Assembly: GCA_028023455.1 (NCBI GenBank)
Contig: JAQFVV010000030.1
Coordinates: 5,970,501-6,034,500, forward strand
Direction of reading: 5' to 3'
Source of the DNA: Epiperipatus broadwayi
Lineage: Eukaryota; Onychophora; Udeonychophora; Euonychophora; Peripatidae
Length of the DNA stretch: 64,000 nt
Shown here: in pieces, positions 11,225 through 21,839 of the stretch
Layout: every line of letters starts with the position of its first letter
How positions within the stretch are numbered: position 1 is the stretch's first letter
The notes under the pieces: model-generated
Seen by the model: the letters and a program-made list of their open reading frames with translations, nothing else
The model's database searches: none
What the model was told of the DNA's origin: nothing
Position numbers and translations under genes: made by a program

Positions 11225-11320
11225 TCAAGTCAGATGTCACAGGACACCAGTAGCAGAAACCCATCTGGGATTGGGGATATTCTGCAAAGCTTGTTAAGAG
11301 CTTATTTTGCAAGCTCTATA
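11225..11320 (+). mobile_element. HH-B fragment, decayed
   Basis: Starts with aagtcagatgtcacaggac, as at 3641. It keeps CAGAAACCCATCTGGGAT (ribozyme 3' half) and aagcttgttaagagc, but has no CTGANGA. A remnant only. Confidence 0.5.
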
Positions 11321-11939
11321 TATAACATTAGTAAATTAATGTATTTATTAGAAATTTTTTATATACCCTAATACAGTTTGCAAAATTACTCCATAATTCA
11401 TGCATTTTATTTTCTACATGACTAAGTAAGCTACACTTACACAAATAAATTTTATGTTTTCGTCTCTTTCATAATGAGATTTTTTTAAAAGTATGTGCTA
11501 AAAAAGATATGTTGTACATTATCTAATAATCACAATGCATCTAATTTTGCATGTATAAGGCCAAGTTCATTTTACAATACTCACTATTCATTCTTCAATT
11601 CAGGTAGATAGTTAATGTACAAGGTGATTTATGAGCACTGAATATTTTCTTATAAAAATTATTCAATTTTGCAAAAGATTTCAAAAATCGTGTTTTGTAT
11701 TTTAATATATATTTCATCTAAGTCCTTATTTATGACTACTATCTTATTTAGGATTTTATTTGATGAAAGTGATGTTTTTTTGCTATTATTTAATTTTAAC
11801 TACTAATATGTCATATCAATGATTTAATGAATTTGGTTGAAGACACAATTTTCACAACAAAATTAAAATTATGTAATAATGAAGACACACTACAAAATTG
11901 AGAAAATATAATAATTATCATAAAATAAAGAATTTAAAC
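11321..11939. other. AT-rich DNA, nothing recognised
   Basis: No supportable coding, RNA or repeat feature. Confidence 0.45.
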
Positions 11940-12893
11940 ATTCCAATGAACTTAAATTCGAACTTGCAAATCGTTTTCAAATATTAACAGAATTTTGAAC
12001 ATGATTCAGATTTGATATACTTTTAAAAACTGAAACAAAGATAGTTGGTGCAAAAAAAGCAACAATTTAACAATAAAATTTCATCTGAGACAAGACAACT
12101 TATCAAGAAAAAAAGGGTTTAAGAAAATATATAAAAATGATGCATTAAAAATAAATGAATGTCTCAAATGTTGTAAAATAGTGTGAAAAAGAGTTTATAA
12201 TGATATAAAAAAACATAATTATGAAGTGGCAAGGAAAGCTATAGAAGAGAATAAAAGTTTCATGAGTGTAAAACAACATCTTGGTATTGGTAGAAAACTT
12301 ATTTCTGCAATATGAACAAAAATGAAACTATTACTAAAAAGAGAAATGACATTATAAAATGTGTAGAAGAGTTCTATCAAAAATTATATAGCAATAAAGA
12401 ACAAAAAAAAGTATCTCCTACAACTACTATAGCTTCTGAAATGCCCAGACTTTTAAATGAAGAAATGAGATGTGCAATTAAATTGATAAAGAAGGGAAAA
12501 GTTCCAGGTAATGATGAAATTATAATCGATATTTTAAAATTAAGCTGGTGAAGAAATATAATTTTTTTTGGCAAATTATATACCAAACATCCAAATGATA
12601 AAGATGTACAAGATAATTGGAAGAATGCTGTATTAATATTTAAAAAAGGTGATAAAGAAGATATTAAAAATTACAAGTCTGTCAGTCTTTTATCAGTTTT
12701 ATCCAAAAATTTTACCAAAATAAATACAACTCTTCTGCAGTGGATTTTAACCAACTAAATGAACAAGGTGCATTTAGAAGTGGTTTTAGTACAGTGGATC
12801 ATATCCAAGTATTGAGAGAAGTTATAGAAAGAACCAATAAATATGAGTTGCTAATATGCTTTAGAGTAATGATTCTATAAGCATTTCTTCAAT

Positions 12894-13175
12894 AAACATC
12901 ACATGACCACCACTTCTTATGCTTGTGTATAACTGTTTTAAAACAGGCAAAACTCACTATATGTATTGCCACACACAGCAAGCTAAGATCTAGGTGCAGT
13001 GCTCTCAGATCCAAGGCTCCTTACTGACGAAGGCCACAAGTCAGAAACTAGTCTGGGGATATTGTATGAGTAGGCATTAGATAGAGATTTTATGCACAAA
13101 CCTTCTGGCATCCATTGATTACTCTAGCTTGCTGTGTGTGGCAATATGTATAGTGAGTTTTGCTTGTTTTAAAGT
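12894..13175 (+). mobile_element. HH-A hammerhead element inside RTE, 11-bp TSD
   Basis: It interrupts the RT reading of the RTE remnant. The 11-bp direct repeat ATTTCTTCAAT lies on both sides (12883-12893, 13176-13186). Left end aaacatcacatgaccacc..., then arm aaaacaggcaaaactca; the right end is the reverse complement of that arm. The arms also contain the tagcttgc block inverted. The ribozyme is in the middle. Noncoding, about 280 bp; it must be mobilised in trans. Confidence 0.85.
13018..13059 (+). ncRNA. Hammerhead ribozyme, core intact (HH-A)
   Basis: TCCTTA (13018-13023) pairs with TGGGGA (13054-13059) using two G-U pairs. CTGACGA 13024-13030; helix II GGC/GTC with loop CACAA and an A-A mismatch next to the core; GAAA 13044-13047; palindromic helix III ACTAGT 13047-13052; cleavage predicted after C13053. 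The weak three-pair helix II suggests low activity as a monomer. Confidence 0.7.
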
Positions 13176-14288
13176 ATTTCTTCAATGATTAAAGGATTAG
13201 ATTATCAAGATATAGACCCAGAATACTATCATATTCTGAAGAATATTTATAAAAATGCAACAGCAATAATTAAATTACATAATGATAGTAAAAAAATTAA
13301 CATTGAGAAGTGTGTAACATCAGGGTGACCCCATATCTCCGAAACGTTTTATTACAGTTTTGCAGAAGTATTTTATGGATTAAAATGGAAAGCTAAGAGA
13401 ATAAAAGTAAATTGAGATTATTTAAGTCATTGTGGTTAAGACCTGTAGAGGTCCCTACCATTTCATTTTCAACTGCACATGCTTTAGGTTTATTGCCTTA
13501 GTAAATATTACATACGTAATTGTTTTTGTAAATAATGCTTCTGAGCTTCAGGAAATGTTGCAAGATTAATCAGAAGAAAGTAAAAAATGACTAAAGTAAT
13601 GTTTAATGGATTTTCTCAAAAGAAGAAAATAAAGATTGATTATGATGATTTAAAATAAGATAACAATTACAAATACCTTGGTCAGATTATTACTACATAT
13701 GGGAAAACATAATGGATGAAATTAATCATAGAATTAAACTTTGGTTGGAGTGATTTTGGTAGAAATAACTTAATATTAAAGGGAAATATGCCTGTGTGTT
13801 TGAAAAGAAAGGTGTTAATAAATCTGTTTACCATTCTTACTTATGGATCTGAGACTTGGACACTTAACAGAAGAGCAATACAGAGACTTCAGGCCACTAA
13901 ATGAAGTATAAAGAAATGCATGTTAGGAGTAATAAGAAGAGATTGAATTGAAATACATGGATGAGAGAACAAACAGGTGTTATTGACATCTTTGAAAAAA
14001 TTAAGAGACAAAAGTGCAGTTGGGCTGGACATATTGTTAAAAGAGATGATAATAGATGGACAATTGAAAATCTTAACCTGGATTCCATGAGATTGTAAAA
14101 GACCTAGAAAAAGAACATGTGAGATGGAGGGTTATGGAGAAGAGAGGCTAGAGATCAGAAAAGATGGATTGAATTTGGAGAGACCTTTATCTTGCAGTGG
14201 ATCGATAATGATTGAAAATGATGATAGCTGTTTATAAACTTTAAATCTTTCATGCCATGTTCACAACTTTAGTTTTAAATATTAATTC

Positions 14289-15846
14289 GGTAATAGTATG
14301 AATACTGAACCCTACCATTTGATGGTGCCTTTTTTCGCCCAATGCACATCAATATACCGATCTCACGGGCCATCGGTTTCTTTACAGAATACTACAGTAC
14401 AAAATTTTTTTTTTCCACTTTCTATACATAAAACTCGTATGGTTTTTTTTTTGTGCATTTTTAATAAACAAACACTTTGTTTTTATATGGTGTGGGGGGT
14501 TGGTTGGATGTTAAATTATTGCTTTTTTTTGGATTTTGAGCTTCTTTTTTAAAGCCTTAAACAATTCGTTTTAATTAATAAACCAACAGTTGGTTTTTAG
14601 AGAGTGGAGAGGCATTGGTTTGAATTTTAATTCTCGTCTTTTAGTATCTTTTGCCGATGTACTGGAAACTTTGCATATTAATTTTAAATGTGTTTGAATA
14701 TAGAATACATATAAAGAGATAGATTAACAAAATATATGAATTATTGGAGGGGGGTTGGTTTGCTTTTAAATTATCGCCTTTTTTCCTTATCGACTTTTTA
14801 TTGATTTGAGCTTTTTTTTTTTTTTTAGAAAACCTTATTAATCAATTCATTTTTAATAAACCAACAGTTGGTTTTTAGAGGGTGGAGGGGGGTTGGTTTG
14901 ATTTTTAATTATTGTCTTTTATTTTCTTATTATGAGGTGTGTTTTTTTTTTTAAAATATTTACGCTACTGAAACCTTTATATGATAGCGAAAAGTTCTTC
15001 CTTTATTTTTTGCCTTTTTCAAAAAGTCTTAATTAAACAGTTCGTTTTTTTTTTTAAAAAAAAAAACATTTTTTTAGGGGGGTGGGGAGTTACGGTTTGT
15101 TTGACTCCAATAGGAGATGAGCCTTAAAGCTGTAAATAATGGGATTTTGGAGCCATCCAACCAACTTCCCTTATGCAGATCCCAGGTACACTTGCAGAAG
15201 TTGCAATGGAATTTCCCAGATCCTGTAGTTGACTAAAACCATGCTCCTCCCACAAACACATAGCTTCACATTTGGCAGGATGTTTGTTCTCTTTCTGGAA
15301 AAACACAACAGCATCAACTCATGTGGCCGGCAATTCACTCCCCTTCAACCAATTTTGAACACTTGCCGTGCCAACATTTTAATGTTCTCACACGGATTCA
15401 TGCATAAACATGGATTTGCACATGAAATCAGCAGAACTCTGCTGAAAACCCTAACCTTTTCAGGTTGTGTGCAGTTCAAAGTCATAGGGAAGTTGTGTGA
15501 TGGCCTGACAATTCTTAATATGTAATACTAAATCCTCTACACTTTCTCAAAATTTTTCCACAATGAATTTTTTGATAGTTTCGCAACATTTAAATGTGGC
15601 CACCATCAAATCAGACCATAGTGAGAGTTGAATTGCACTCATGTGAGGAATACTGTCATAAGTCAATGGGCGTAGTATTTCATTACATAATTGTAGGATA
15701 CATCACCCTCTAGGCAGCCTGTTACAGCTCTAAACAATATTGTTGTAGTGTTGGCCATAAGTTAGGCTGCTAAAATGGTATATTGATGTGTGTTGTGTGA
15801 AAAACAACACCATCAAGTGGTAGGGTTCAGTATTCATACTATTACC
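14289..15846. mobile_element. 1.56-kb TIR element with 8-bp TSD
   Basis: Terminal inverted repeats start GGTAATAGTATGAATACTGA and run about 40 bp nearly perfectly through accctaccatttgatggtg, then more loosely to the catcaatatacc block. The 8-bp direct repeat ATTAATTC abuts both ends (14281-14288, 15847-15854). An 8-bp duplication fits hAT or Merlin class DNA transposons; the GG start would favour Merlin-like, but no transposase motif was recognised. The left half is T/G-rich and internally repetitive, the right half is distinctly GC-richer with short overlapping frames (15124-15306 minus, 15229-15525 plus). Probably non-autonomous, or a transposase decayed beyond recognition. Confidence 0.8.
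14494..15085. repeat. Internal tandem T/G-rich repeats
   Basis: Three diverged units begin with ggggttggtt(t)g (near 14496, 14752 and 14888). They share ttgagctttttt, caattcrttttaata and aaccaacagttggttttta; units differ in length because of insertions. They fill the left half of the TIR element. A related G-run sequence occurs at 29.64 kb. Confidence 0.7.
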
Positions 15847-15874
15847 ATTAATTCTTATTAAGCACAATGTCAGC

Positions 15875-16445
15875 ACTCAGTACATAATACTTAAATAAGG
15901 CTAAAACCTTAGTACAAGCATCCTTGAGTGCTTAATTTATTACAAGAGAACTCTACAAATCTAAACACAAGATTCAACTTTATAAAGATAAGAGTGGTCC
16001 ACTTTTATCTTCAACCAATTTTTCTATATATATATATATATATAGGTAAATCTAAAGCATTATGATTTGGGAGCATGAAACTAATAAATTCTTCAATAAT
16101 TAAGTCCACTACAACTTTAAATTGATTCAAAATATTTCTAAATTTAAGATCTGACTATTAATTCATTATAAATCAAAAAGATTTTGCGATTGTTAATGTT
16201 TAACAGGAATAGTTGACTTAATCAGTGAAGAATTTATTAGCTTCATGCTCCCAAATCATAATGCTTTAGATTTGCCCATATATATATATACACAAAAATA
16301 AGTTGAAGATAAGAGTGGATTGCTCTTATCTTTATAAAGTCTAATCTTGCATTATATTTGTAGAGGTCGCTCTTGTAATAAATTAAGCATTCAAGGCACA
16401 TGTACTAAGGGTTTAACTTTAGTTTTAATAATATTTTTATTACAT
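15875..16445. repeat. Repeat G inverted pair
   Basis: Left arm (about 15890-16120) and right arm (about 16205-16435) are reverse complements: aagcattatgatttgggagcatgaaac, gataagagtgg, and tgctta-atttattacaagag blocks recur inverted. TA microsatellites sit within both arms. No hammerhead core was found, although GCATGAAACTAATA recalls a ribozyme 3' half. The outer block gtagaggtc(g/c)ct is the one found alone elsewhere. Confidence 0.65.
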
Positions 16446-16672
16446 AATTCATCTAATATCTTATCTCTTCTTTGCACTTGTAATTTTAAACATATAAATG
16501 TTCAGCATTTATAAAGAAAAGGTGGATGGACATGTTATTTTAAAAATTGTTTTTATTCATGCTAAGCATGTTTTGAGCACAATGGTACGGTAATCATAGC
16601 TATTCTAAATGTACTATATATATATATATTCATATATCATATATATTCTAAATGTACTATATATATATATAT
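16446..16672. other. AT-rich DNA with duplicated TA tract
   Basis: ctaaatgtac followed by a TA tract and ttcatat is duplicated around 16606-16640 and 16647-16678. Confidence 0.5.
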
Positions 16673-16718
16673 TCATATGTCAAATGTGTTGACCAGGAAG
16701 GGAACCCATGTCACTTTA
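16673..16718 (-). mobile_element. SINE 3' fragment
   Basis: The minus strand reads catgggttcccttcctgg...caacacatttgacatatg, matching the T arm and the TTTGACATATG tail of the Gly-type SINE. The tRNA 5' half is missing. Confidence 0.55.
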
Positions 16719-16964
16719 CTTAACATACTATTAAATTAATTTATTTCCACTATCTATAGGTACTATGTCATCACAAACAAATCTTATATAAAAGGCCTAT
16801 TTCTCTAAATGATATTATTGTTTTTATCAAACGTTACCCAATTAGAAAATCATCTAAATAAATATATAAATGCATTTCATCTTATGTTTATATTTTCCGA
16901 AATTGATTCTTTATTTTACAAATATCTTCTGATTCTTAAACAAATTTTTTAAAAGTTTAAGATG
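16719..16964. other. AT-rich DNA, nothing recognised
   Basis: No supportable feature. Confidence 0.4.
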
Positions 16965-17100
16965 TGATATGTTGGACTATTTCCATCATTTATGAGTGAA
17001 TGTTGAATGTATAGAAAATTTTAAACTTTATTTAAACTTTCCAAGTACAAACAACTTGTTAGTAATAACACACAAATAGACAATACAGGTTAGTAATTAC

Positions 17101-17145
17101 ACAATGTTTTGAGTAGTATTATTCTTCATTCTTCTTCAGGTGTTG
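17101..17145 (-). ncRNA. Decayed hammerhead ribozyme (HH-C)
   Basis: The minus strand keeps AACAC then CTGAAGA (17139-17133) and ACTACTC, but CGAAACG of the intact partner is CAAAACA here. Both changes are CpG-to-CpA transitions; loss of G12 should abolish cleavage. Confidence 0.6.
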
Positions 17146-17164
17146 CTGGCCTATATGCACAGGA

Positions 17165-17262
17165 CAATATTCGCTTAGAAGTTGAACTCACACCTTTAGA
17201 TTCTTGAATATTGAATTTAAGGCAAATACTCTACCAACTGAGCTATTCTGCCTAAAGGTGCG
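17165..17262 (-). other. tRNA-like pol III promoter segment inside HH-C
   Basis: The minus strand contains TAGCTCAGTTGGTAGAG, a textbook tRNA D-arm/A-box, then about 45 nt later gagttcaacttc, a B-box-like block. The anticodon region does not fold convincingly, so this is a tRNA-derived promoter or SINE relic rather than a tRNA gene. It lies between the two converging ribozyme arms. Confidence 0.6.
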
Positions 17263-17308
17263 AGTTCAACTTCTAAGCAAATATTGTCACTGTGCATATA
17301 GGCCAGCA

Positions 17309-17353
17309 ACACCTGAAGAAGAGTGGAGAATAATACTACTCGAAACGTTGTGT
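17309..17353 (+). ncRNA. Hammerhead ribozyme, core intact (HH-C)
   Basis: ACAC (17309-17312) pairs with GTGT (17350-17353). CTGAAGA 17313-17319; one extra A; helix II GAGTGG/CTACTC (six pairs including G-U, 17321-17326 with 17336-17341); GAAA 17342-17345; palindromic ACGT 17345-17348; cleavage predicted after T17349 (GUU). The extra A between core and helix II is shared by other HH-C and HH-D copies. Confidence 0.7.
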
Positions 17354-17479
17354 AATTACTAACCTGTATTGTCTATTTGTATTGTCAAGTTGTTTGTATT
17401 TGGAAAGTTTAAATAAAGTTTAAAATTTTCTATACATTCAACATTCACTCATAAATAATGGAAATAGTCCCATATCATA

Positions 17480-17650
17480 TAGTACATATGTGTAGAGATG
17501 ATAATCTGGACCAACTGATGATTGCTGGTTTAGCATGAAATACGTATATTGGTGATTATTTATCTTATCAACATATATGTGTTTAGGTATATCAGTGTTA
17601 TTAGATAAAGTGGTGGATCATGTGAAAGTCTGTGCTCATACACCCTATAT
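17480..17650 (+). mobile_element. HH-F arm
   Basis: Single plus-oriented HH-F arm: agagatgataatctggacc, ribozyme, tttagg-tatatcagtg, ttagataaagtggtgg, gtgaaagtctgtgctcata. It abuts HH-C on its left. The minus-oriented arms at 46.6 and 52.0 kb are the closest relatives. Confidence 0.65.
17511..17552 (+). ncRNA. Hammerhead ribozyme, core intact (HH-F)
   Basis: CCAA (17511-17514) pairs with TTGG (17549-17552). CTGATGA 17515-17521; helix II TTGCTG/TAGCAT with loop GTT (five pairs, T-T at the core side); GAAA 17537-17540; helix III ATA/TAT with CG loop; cleavage predicted after A17548. Confidence 0.65.
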
Positions 17651-18599
17651 ATTATAATATACCATCATTACAAATCTTCAGACAAATTTCTAACTTTTTT
17701 TTTTTGAGTATTTAAACCATTCAATTCATTTTTCCAAACACTTTCCCCTATCTACAGATTACCAAATAATTGTTTTATTAGAGCTAATTTTTGTTATCTT
17801 TCTATTGATTCTGAACTGCTTTTAGAGATAAAATCATTGTTTAACACCAGAATTTTGTCTATTCAAGACTTTTAACGTCACTTTGGCAGTTCTAATTATA
17901 TTTTTAAATTCCCTATTTAGATTTAATAAGCTTTTTCTCTATAAAATTAGAACTGTTAAAACACAACTAATTGGATTATCTGCTCAATCATAAATTTCAA
18001 AATAGTTATTCAAGTAAGTGTATTATCTGTAATCAGAAAAAAAAAATAACATTAATAAAATTGAAAAAGTATGTTGTAAGTTCATAGTTCAAGTTTTAGG
18101 ATGGCTTCAAGCAATAAAACTCACTTTACTGTAATCTAGAACTAAAAAATAGTGATAATCAGATTTCCAGACTACTTTTGATTATTGAGTTGGTAGTAGG
18201 ATATACTGTTTGGTGGAATTTAGCGATCAAATTTTACTTTTAATTAAGTCTCAAAATAAGCTCTTAAAAACTTTTAAATTCTAAGATTTTGAATCCAAAC
18301 TATCCTCTTAGCTTAAATTTAATCTGCATTTTGATAACAGCAATCTAATTTAAGTATCTTTTCAGAGTCATTTAAGTAGACCAAATAAATTTCAAGTCTA
18401 ATTTTAAGCTGCGACTTTTTATTAGTTGAAAGCATTATTTTGCACAAACTCAACCAGGAGCCATTACAAATAGCAGCTAATTCTCTAATCTTCCCAATTC
18501 CTCATAATCATTAATAAGTTGGCTAAAATTATATACTTGTATCTAATTTTTATGAAATTTTATCTCATCTACTATATATATAAACTCTTCTTTCATTAT
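17651..18599. other. AT-rich DNA, no gene seen
   Basis: No coding or structural signal that I can support over about 950 bp. Confidence 0.45.
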
Positions 18600-19046
18600 T
18601 GAAAAATATATTGCATTCTTCATTATTCATTAGAGGAGAAATTATCCATGTAGTGAATAATGTTTCTGTAGTGTAATTTTTATCACCCCACCCTCAAATA
18701 AGGTAGGAACTGATTTCTATCCGCTCTTAACATTTTGTGGAGAAATGTAATCATAAACATATGACCAAAGATATGTGAAAAATAATTATAATTCCCAGGA
18801 TGCACATTTTGTTCTGAACCAGCACTCATCAGTTGATCCAGTTCAGCATGAACTGTGCATCATGTGGATCATAGATCTTTTCACATGTCTTTGGTCATAT
18901 GTTTATGATTACATCCTTCCACAAACAGTTAAAAGCAGGTAGAAAACAGTCCCTACCTTGTTTGAGAATGGTATAATGAAGATTACACCCCAGAAATATT
19001 AATCCCTAGTGGATATTTTCTAGTCTAATGAATGATGAATAAATAT
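18600..19046. mobile_element. HH-E inverted-repeat element
   Basis: Left arm (about 18607-18830) and right arm (about 18835-19045) are reverse complements: cattcattaga.tagaaattatcc, gtgtaat, aggtagg.actg, atgaccaaagatatgtg and atcataaacatatgacc blocks recur inverted. The centre keeps part of the ribozyme on the minus strand. Related single arms occur at 28.3 and 28.6 kb. Confidence 0.7.
18796..18838 (-). ncRNA. Decayed hammerhead ribozyme (HH-E)
   Basis: The minus strand has TCAA then CTGATGA (18832-18826), GTGCTGGTTCAGAAC, then AAAATGTGCATCCTGGG. GAAA is lost to AAAA and the helix II partner strand is damaged. Confidence 0.5.
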
Positions 19047-19147
19047 TGTATTTTTGTTTAAATGAATTTTTTTTTCTCAATTATCCTAAACAAAAATTAT
19101 AACTATGATTATTTAAATTACACACACTTTTAACCATTATTTTATTA

Positions 19148-19498
19148 GGCCAACAAACATCGCATGATCACCATTTCTTATGCTTGCTTATAACTGTTAT
19201 TAAAACAGGCAAAAGACTCCATACAGTATTGTTGCCACTCACTGCAATCCAGAGTAATCAATGGATGCCAAAGGTTTGTGCATAAAATCCCTCTCTAGTG
19301 CCTACTTATCCAATATCCCCAGACTATAAAATTGTTATCTAATGCCTACTCATCCAATCTCCCCGGACTTGAGTCTGGGAATATTGGATGAGTAGGTACT
19401 AGATAGGGATTTTATGCACAAGCCTTCTGTCATTTATTGATTATTCTGGCTTGCACTGAGTGGCACTATTGTATGGAAAGTTTTGCCTGTTTTAATAA
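19148..19498. mobile_element. HH-A palindrome without ribozyme, 13-bp TSD
   Basis: Flanked by CATTATTTTATTA at 19135-19147 and 19499-19511. The outer end aaacatcgcatgatcaccatttc and inverted arms (aaaacaggcaaaa.. / ..ttttgcctgtttt) match HH-A. The arms include the aatcaatggatgcca and cctactcatccaat blocks. The centre goes straight from one arm to the other, so the ribozyme core is deleted. Confidence 0.8.
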
Positions 19499-19511
19499 CA
19501 TTATTTTATTA

Positions 19512-20160
19512 CCTACTTCTTCTATAGCATCAACCTACTATTCTTTTTTTAGTTTTTGCAATACTTCTTTTTACATTCAAACTATTTTATTCTACTATAT
19601 AATAAATCAAATAATCTTTTCTTTGTAATTTTTCTATTATTTTTTTTTCTTTTTTTTCTAAATATTCTTGCCTAATTTTATTTTGAGTATTACTTTATTT
19701 TTGCTTATTTAGCATACTTTTATGTTTTTCTATTTTTTCATTTTATTTTTTCTATTACTTCATAAGTCAATTTTTGTTGGACCAAAATATTTTGGATTTT
19801 TTTAAATCTCTTTTATTAATATATTGCAATCTGTTTCGAATTTTCCATATTTGGTTTCTATTATATCATTTAATTTTTTGTTTATTTTTTATCAAAAATT
19901 TTAAAGATTTTTCATAGTATTTCCTATCAATTACTCTATAGATTATTTTATTCTTGGGTCAGTTCTTTTTGCGTTTTTAAAAAAATAATCTCAATTTTAC
20001 ACTTGACTGTGTTTAGAATCTATTTCAACTCTAAGTGCTTATGAACTCTTAACATTATTTTTAGATATACTTCAACCAATACATAATTCTGTTAATATAT
20101 ATGTTAATTACCTTTTCTTGTTTTAATTTTCTGGTGATTTTAAAATTATATATTTATGAT
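19512..20160 (-). pseudogene. Non-LTR retrotransposon linker remnant
   Basis: Read on the minus strand, the T-rich sequence gives Lys/Glu/Asn-rich frames such as ETKYGKFETDCN and KIDLEVIEKIK, broken by frameshifts. This is similar in character to the EN-RT linker at 1-660. No catalytic motif is visible; it could also be ORF1 coiled coil. Confidence 0.4.
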
Positions 20161-20269
20161 TATTTTAAATCTTTTTTCACAAAAACTTATCAGCATCTCT
20201 CAATTCTTTGCTCCTAATTATCATCTTCTACAATCTTTCCTAAGTGTTTCAAATTCCTCATTACTGTTG

Positions 20270-20424
<155 letters not shown>

Positions 20425-20429
20425 TAGCC

Positions 20430-20825
20430 CATTCAAATTCTTCAAACATTTATCTTATTTTATTATTATCATGGTCTCTAGTTAATATACACTCTTGAAT
20501 AATCAATCACAAGGGACTAAAATATCAATTATCTATTATTTACAGAAAAAAGGATTTATGAAACTATTTTTTGTTAAATATTAGTAACTAGCCGATATGT
20601 CTATTGCTATTCCAAAATTAATATATATTTAAATTATTTTCTTTTCATTTTTTCTGCAATTCTTCTGTTCAATTTCACAGTGCTATATGTCTGAAAATAA
20701 ATTAGCTATCTTTTCTGCTTTTTTTAAAATTAAAAATTTTAACCTTAATTCATTTATTTTTAAATATATTTAATTCCAAGGATTGTCAGCATGTGGTTGT
20801 AATTGGATTATAATAAATTTCTAAT
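20430..20825. other. AT-rich DNA, nothing recognised
   Basis: No supportable feature. Confidence 0.4.
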
Positions 20826-21140
20826 TCATCATATGATCATCATTTCTTATGCTTACATAATCTGTTAAAACAATAGAAACTCTTTCCAAGCACTAATGCC
20901 ACCCAGTAAAAGGTCATCTTGGGAGAATTGCAGTAGATCCAAAGATCTAGATGCAATGATTTCAGACCCAAGACTTTCACTGATGAAGGTCACAAGCTAG
21001 AAACTAATTTGGTGTTATTGGATAAATAGGTTCCAAATAGGAATTTTTAATGCACCAATCTTCTAGCAGCCATTGATTAATATATCTTACACTAGGTGGC
21101 ACTACTCTACAGAGAGAGAGTCACTACTGCTTTAACTTTC
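20826..21140 (+). mobile_element. HH-A hammerhead element, diverged
   Basis: Left end catatgatcatcatttcttatgctta, arm gaaactctttccaagcactaatgccacc, ribozyme region, then aatcttctagcagccattgatta and an inverted arm ending ctgctttaac. More diverged than the other HH-A copies. Imperfect flanking repeats (tttctaatt / tttctagtt) may be the TSD. Confidence 0.65.
20974..21016 (+). ncRNA. Hammerhead ribozyme, core letters kept, helices weak (HH-A)
   Basis: CTGATGA 20980-20986, helix II GGT/GCT (two G-U pairs), GAAA 21000-21003, ACTAAT then T instead of C at the cleavage position, and a poor helix I. Probably inactive. Confidence 0.45.
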
Positions 21141-21839
21141 TAGTTACATAAAAAAAATAATGTAATAAAGGCTTGGTTTGTGCAGTAACAGATGTCAATT
21201 TCTATAACTCAATGTCATTGGAATACATCTCAGCCCAGTCTCTCACTTCTTCTACTAAAATTTGTAAACCAAGCATTAAACCATTGGATTATCTGTGTGT
21301 AATACTTTTGTACTACACACAAAATTAAAATTTTAAGTGATCTTTCAGGAAAGCAAACAATTGATCATATAAAATTATTTATTTACAAAATATTTGCAAA
21401 AGTATTTATTTAAAATAAGAAATACAATATATGATTTCTTATTAAGATGGCAAGAAGGAACAAAGACATTCGTGAGATTCAACATCAAATTCATAGAGTT
21501 ATTATTACAGCTGATCTAATTTCTCTTTAAATAATATTCTTAAGCTAGAATTTCTAAACATTCCCTTTAATATCTTCATGAATTGCTTAAGATCAAATTG
21601 AATTAGGCTTCAGGTGTTAATAAAATTTCCATGAATTTAATATTGAATGTCGCAATGTCATTATCCATATTTGCCATCTTAATAATAATTCAAAAAGCAG
21701 TCAGAAGTGATATTGTTTTCATCTGCTAAGAGAGTTGGACGATGATGAAATACGAGATAGTTACTAAATTTTATAGAAACAGTGCTCGATTTCATCAACT
21801 CATAATTGTCATTCTTTAATTTTTTCTGTTAAATCATCA
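21141..21839. other. AT-rich DNA, no gene seen
   Basis: No coding or structural signal supported. Confidence 0.45.

Larger units (their letters stand above)
11940..14232 (+). pseudogene. RTE-type non-LTR retrotransposon remnant
   Basis: In order on the plus strand: linker sequence (11.94-12.3 kb); an RT start with KKGKVPGNDEIIIDILK (about 12487-12540), the usual GKAPGxDGI region; [21 protein letters not shown] (about 12610-12675); GAFRSGFSTVDHIQVLRE (about 12768-12822); then an HH-A insertion; IYKNATAIIKLHNDSKKI; a frameshifted GDPISPKRFITVLQKYF (about 13326-13375); ANNASELQEM from the FADD region with its 5' part replaced by repeat G; KTKVMFNGF; YKYLGQIIT; and the C-terminal GHIVKRDDNRWT block with tail tgcagtggatcgataatg. 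Frameshifts and stops are scattered throughout. The endonuclease is missing. RTE enzymes nick target DNA and reverse-transcribe in the nucleus; this copy is inactive. Confidence 0.85.
16965..17470. mobile_element. HH-C palindrome with two ribozymes and tRNA-like centre
   Basis: Long inverted arms (about 16965-17165 and 17280-17468) start gatgtgatatgttggactatttccatcat and contain ttaaactttatttaaacttt. Inside each arm is a hammerhead: intact on the plus strand (17309-17353), decayed on the minus strand (17101-17145). The inner arms converge on a segment with a clear pol III A-box (17165-17262, minus). The order arm-ribozyme-tRNA-like-ribozyme-arm is unusual; the element encodes no protein. Confidence 0.75.

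Noticed and set aside
13318-13375. ccgaaacgttttattacag looks like a hammerhead 3' half
   Set aside because: It encodes the frameshifted GDPISPKRF motif of the RTE reverse transcriptase; there is no CTGANGA upstream.
16050-16110. GCATGAAACTAATA in repeat G as a possible ribozyme half
   Set aside because: No recognisable CTGANGA partner on the correct side in either arm.
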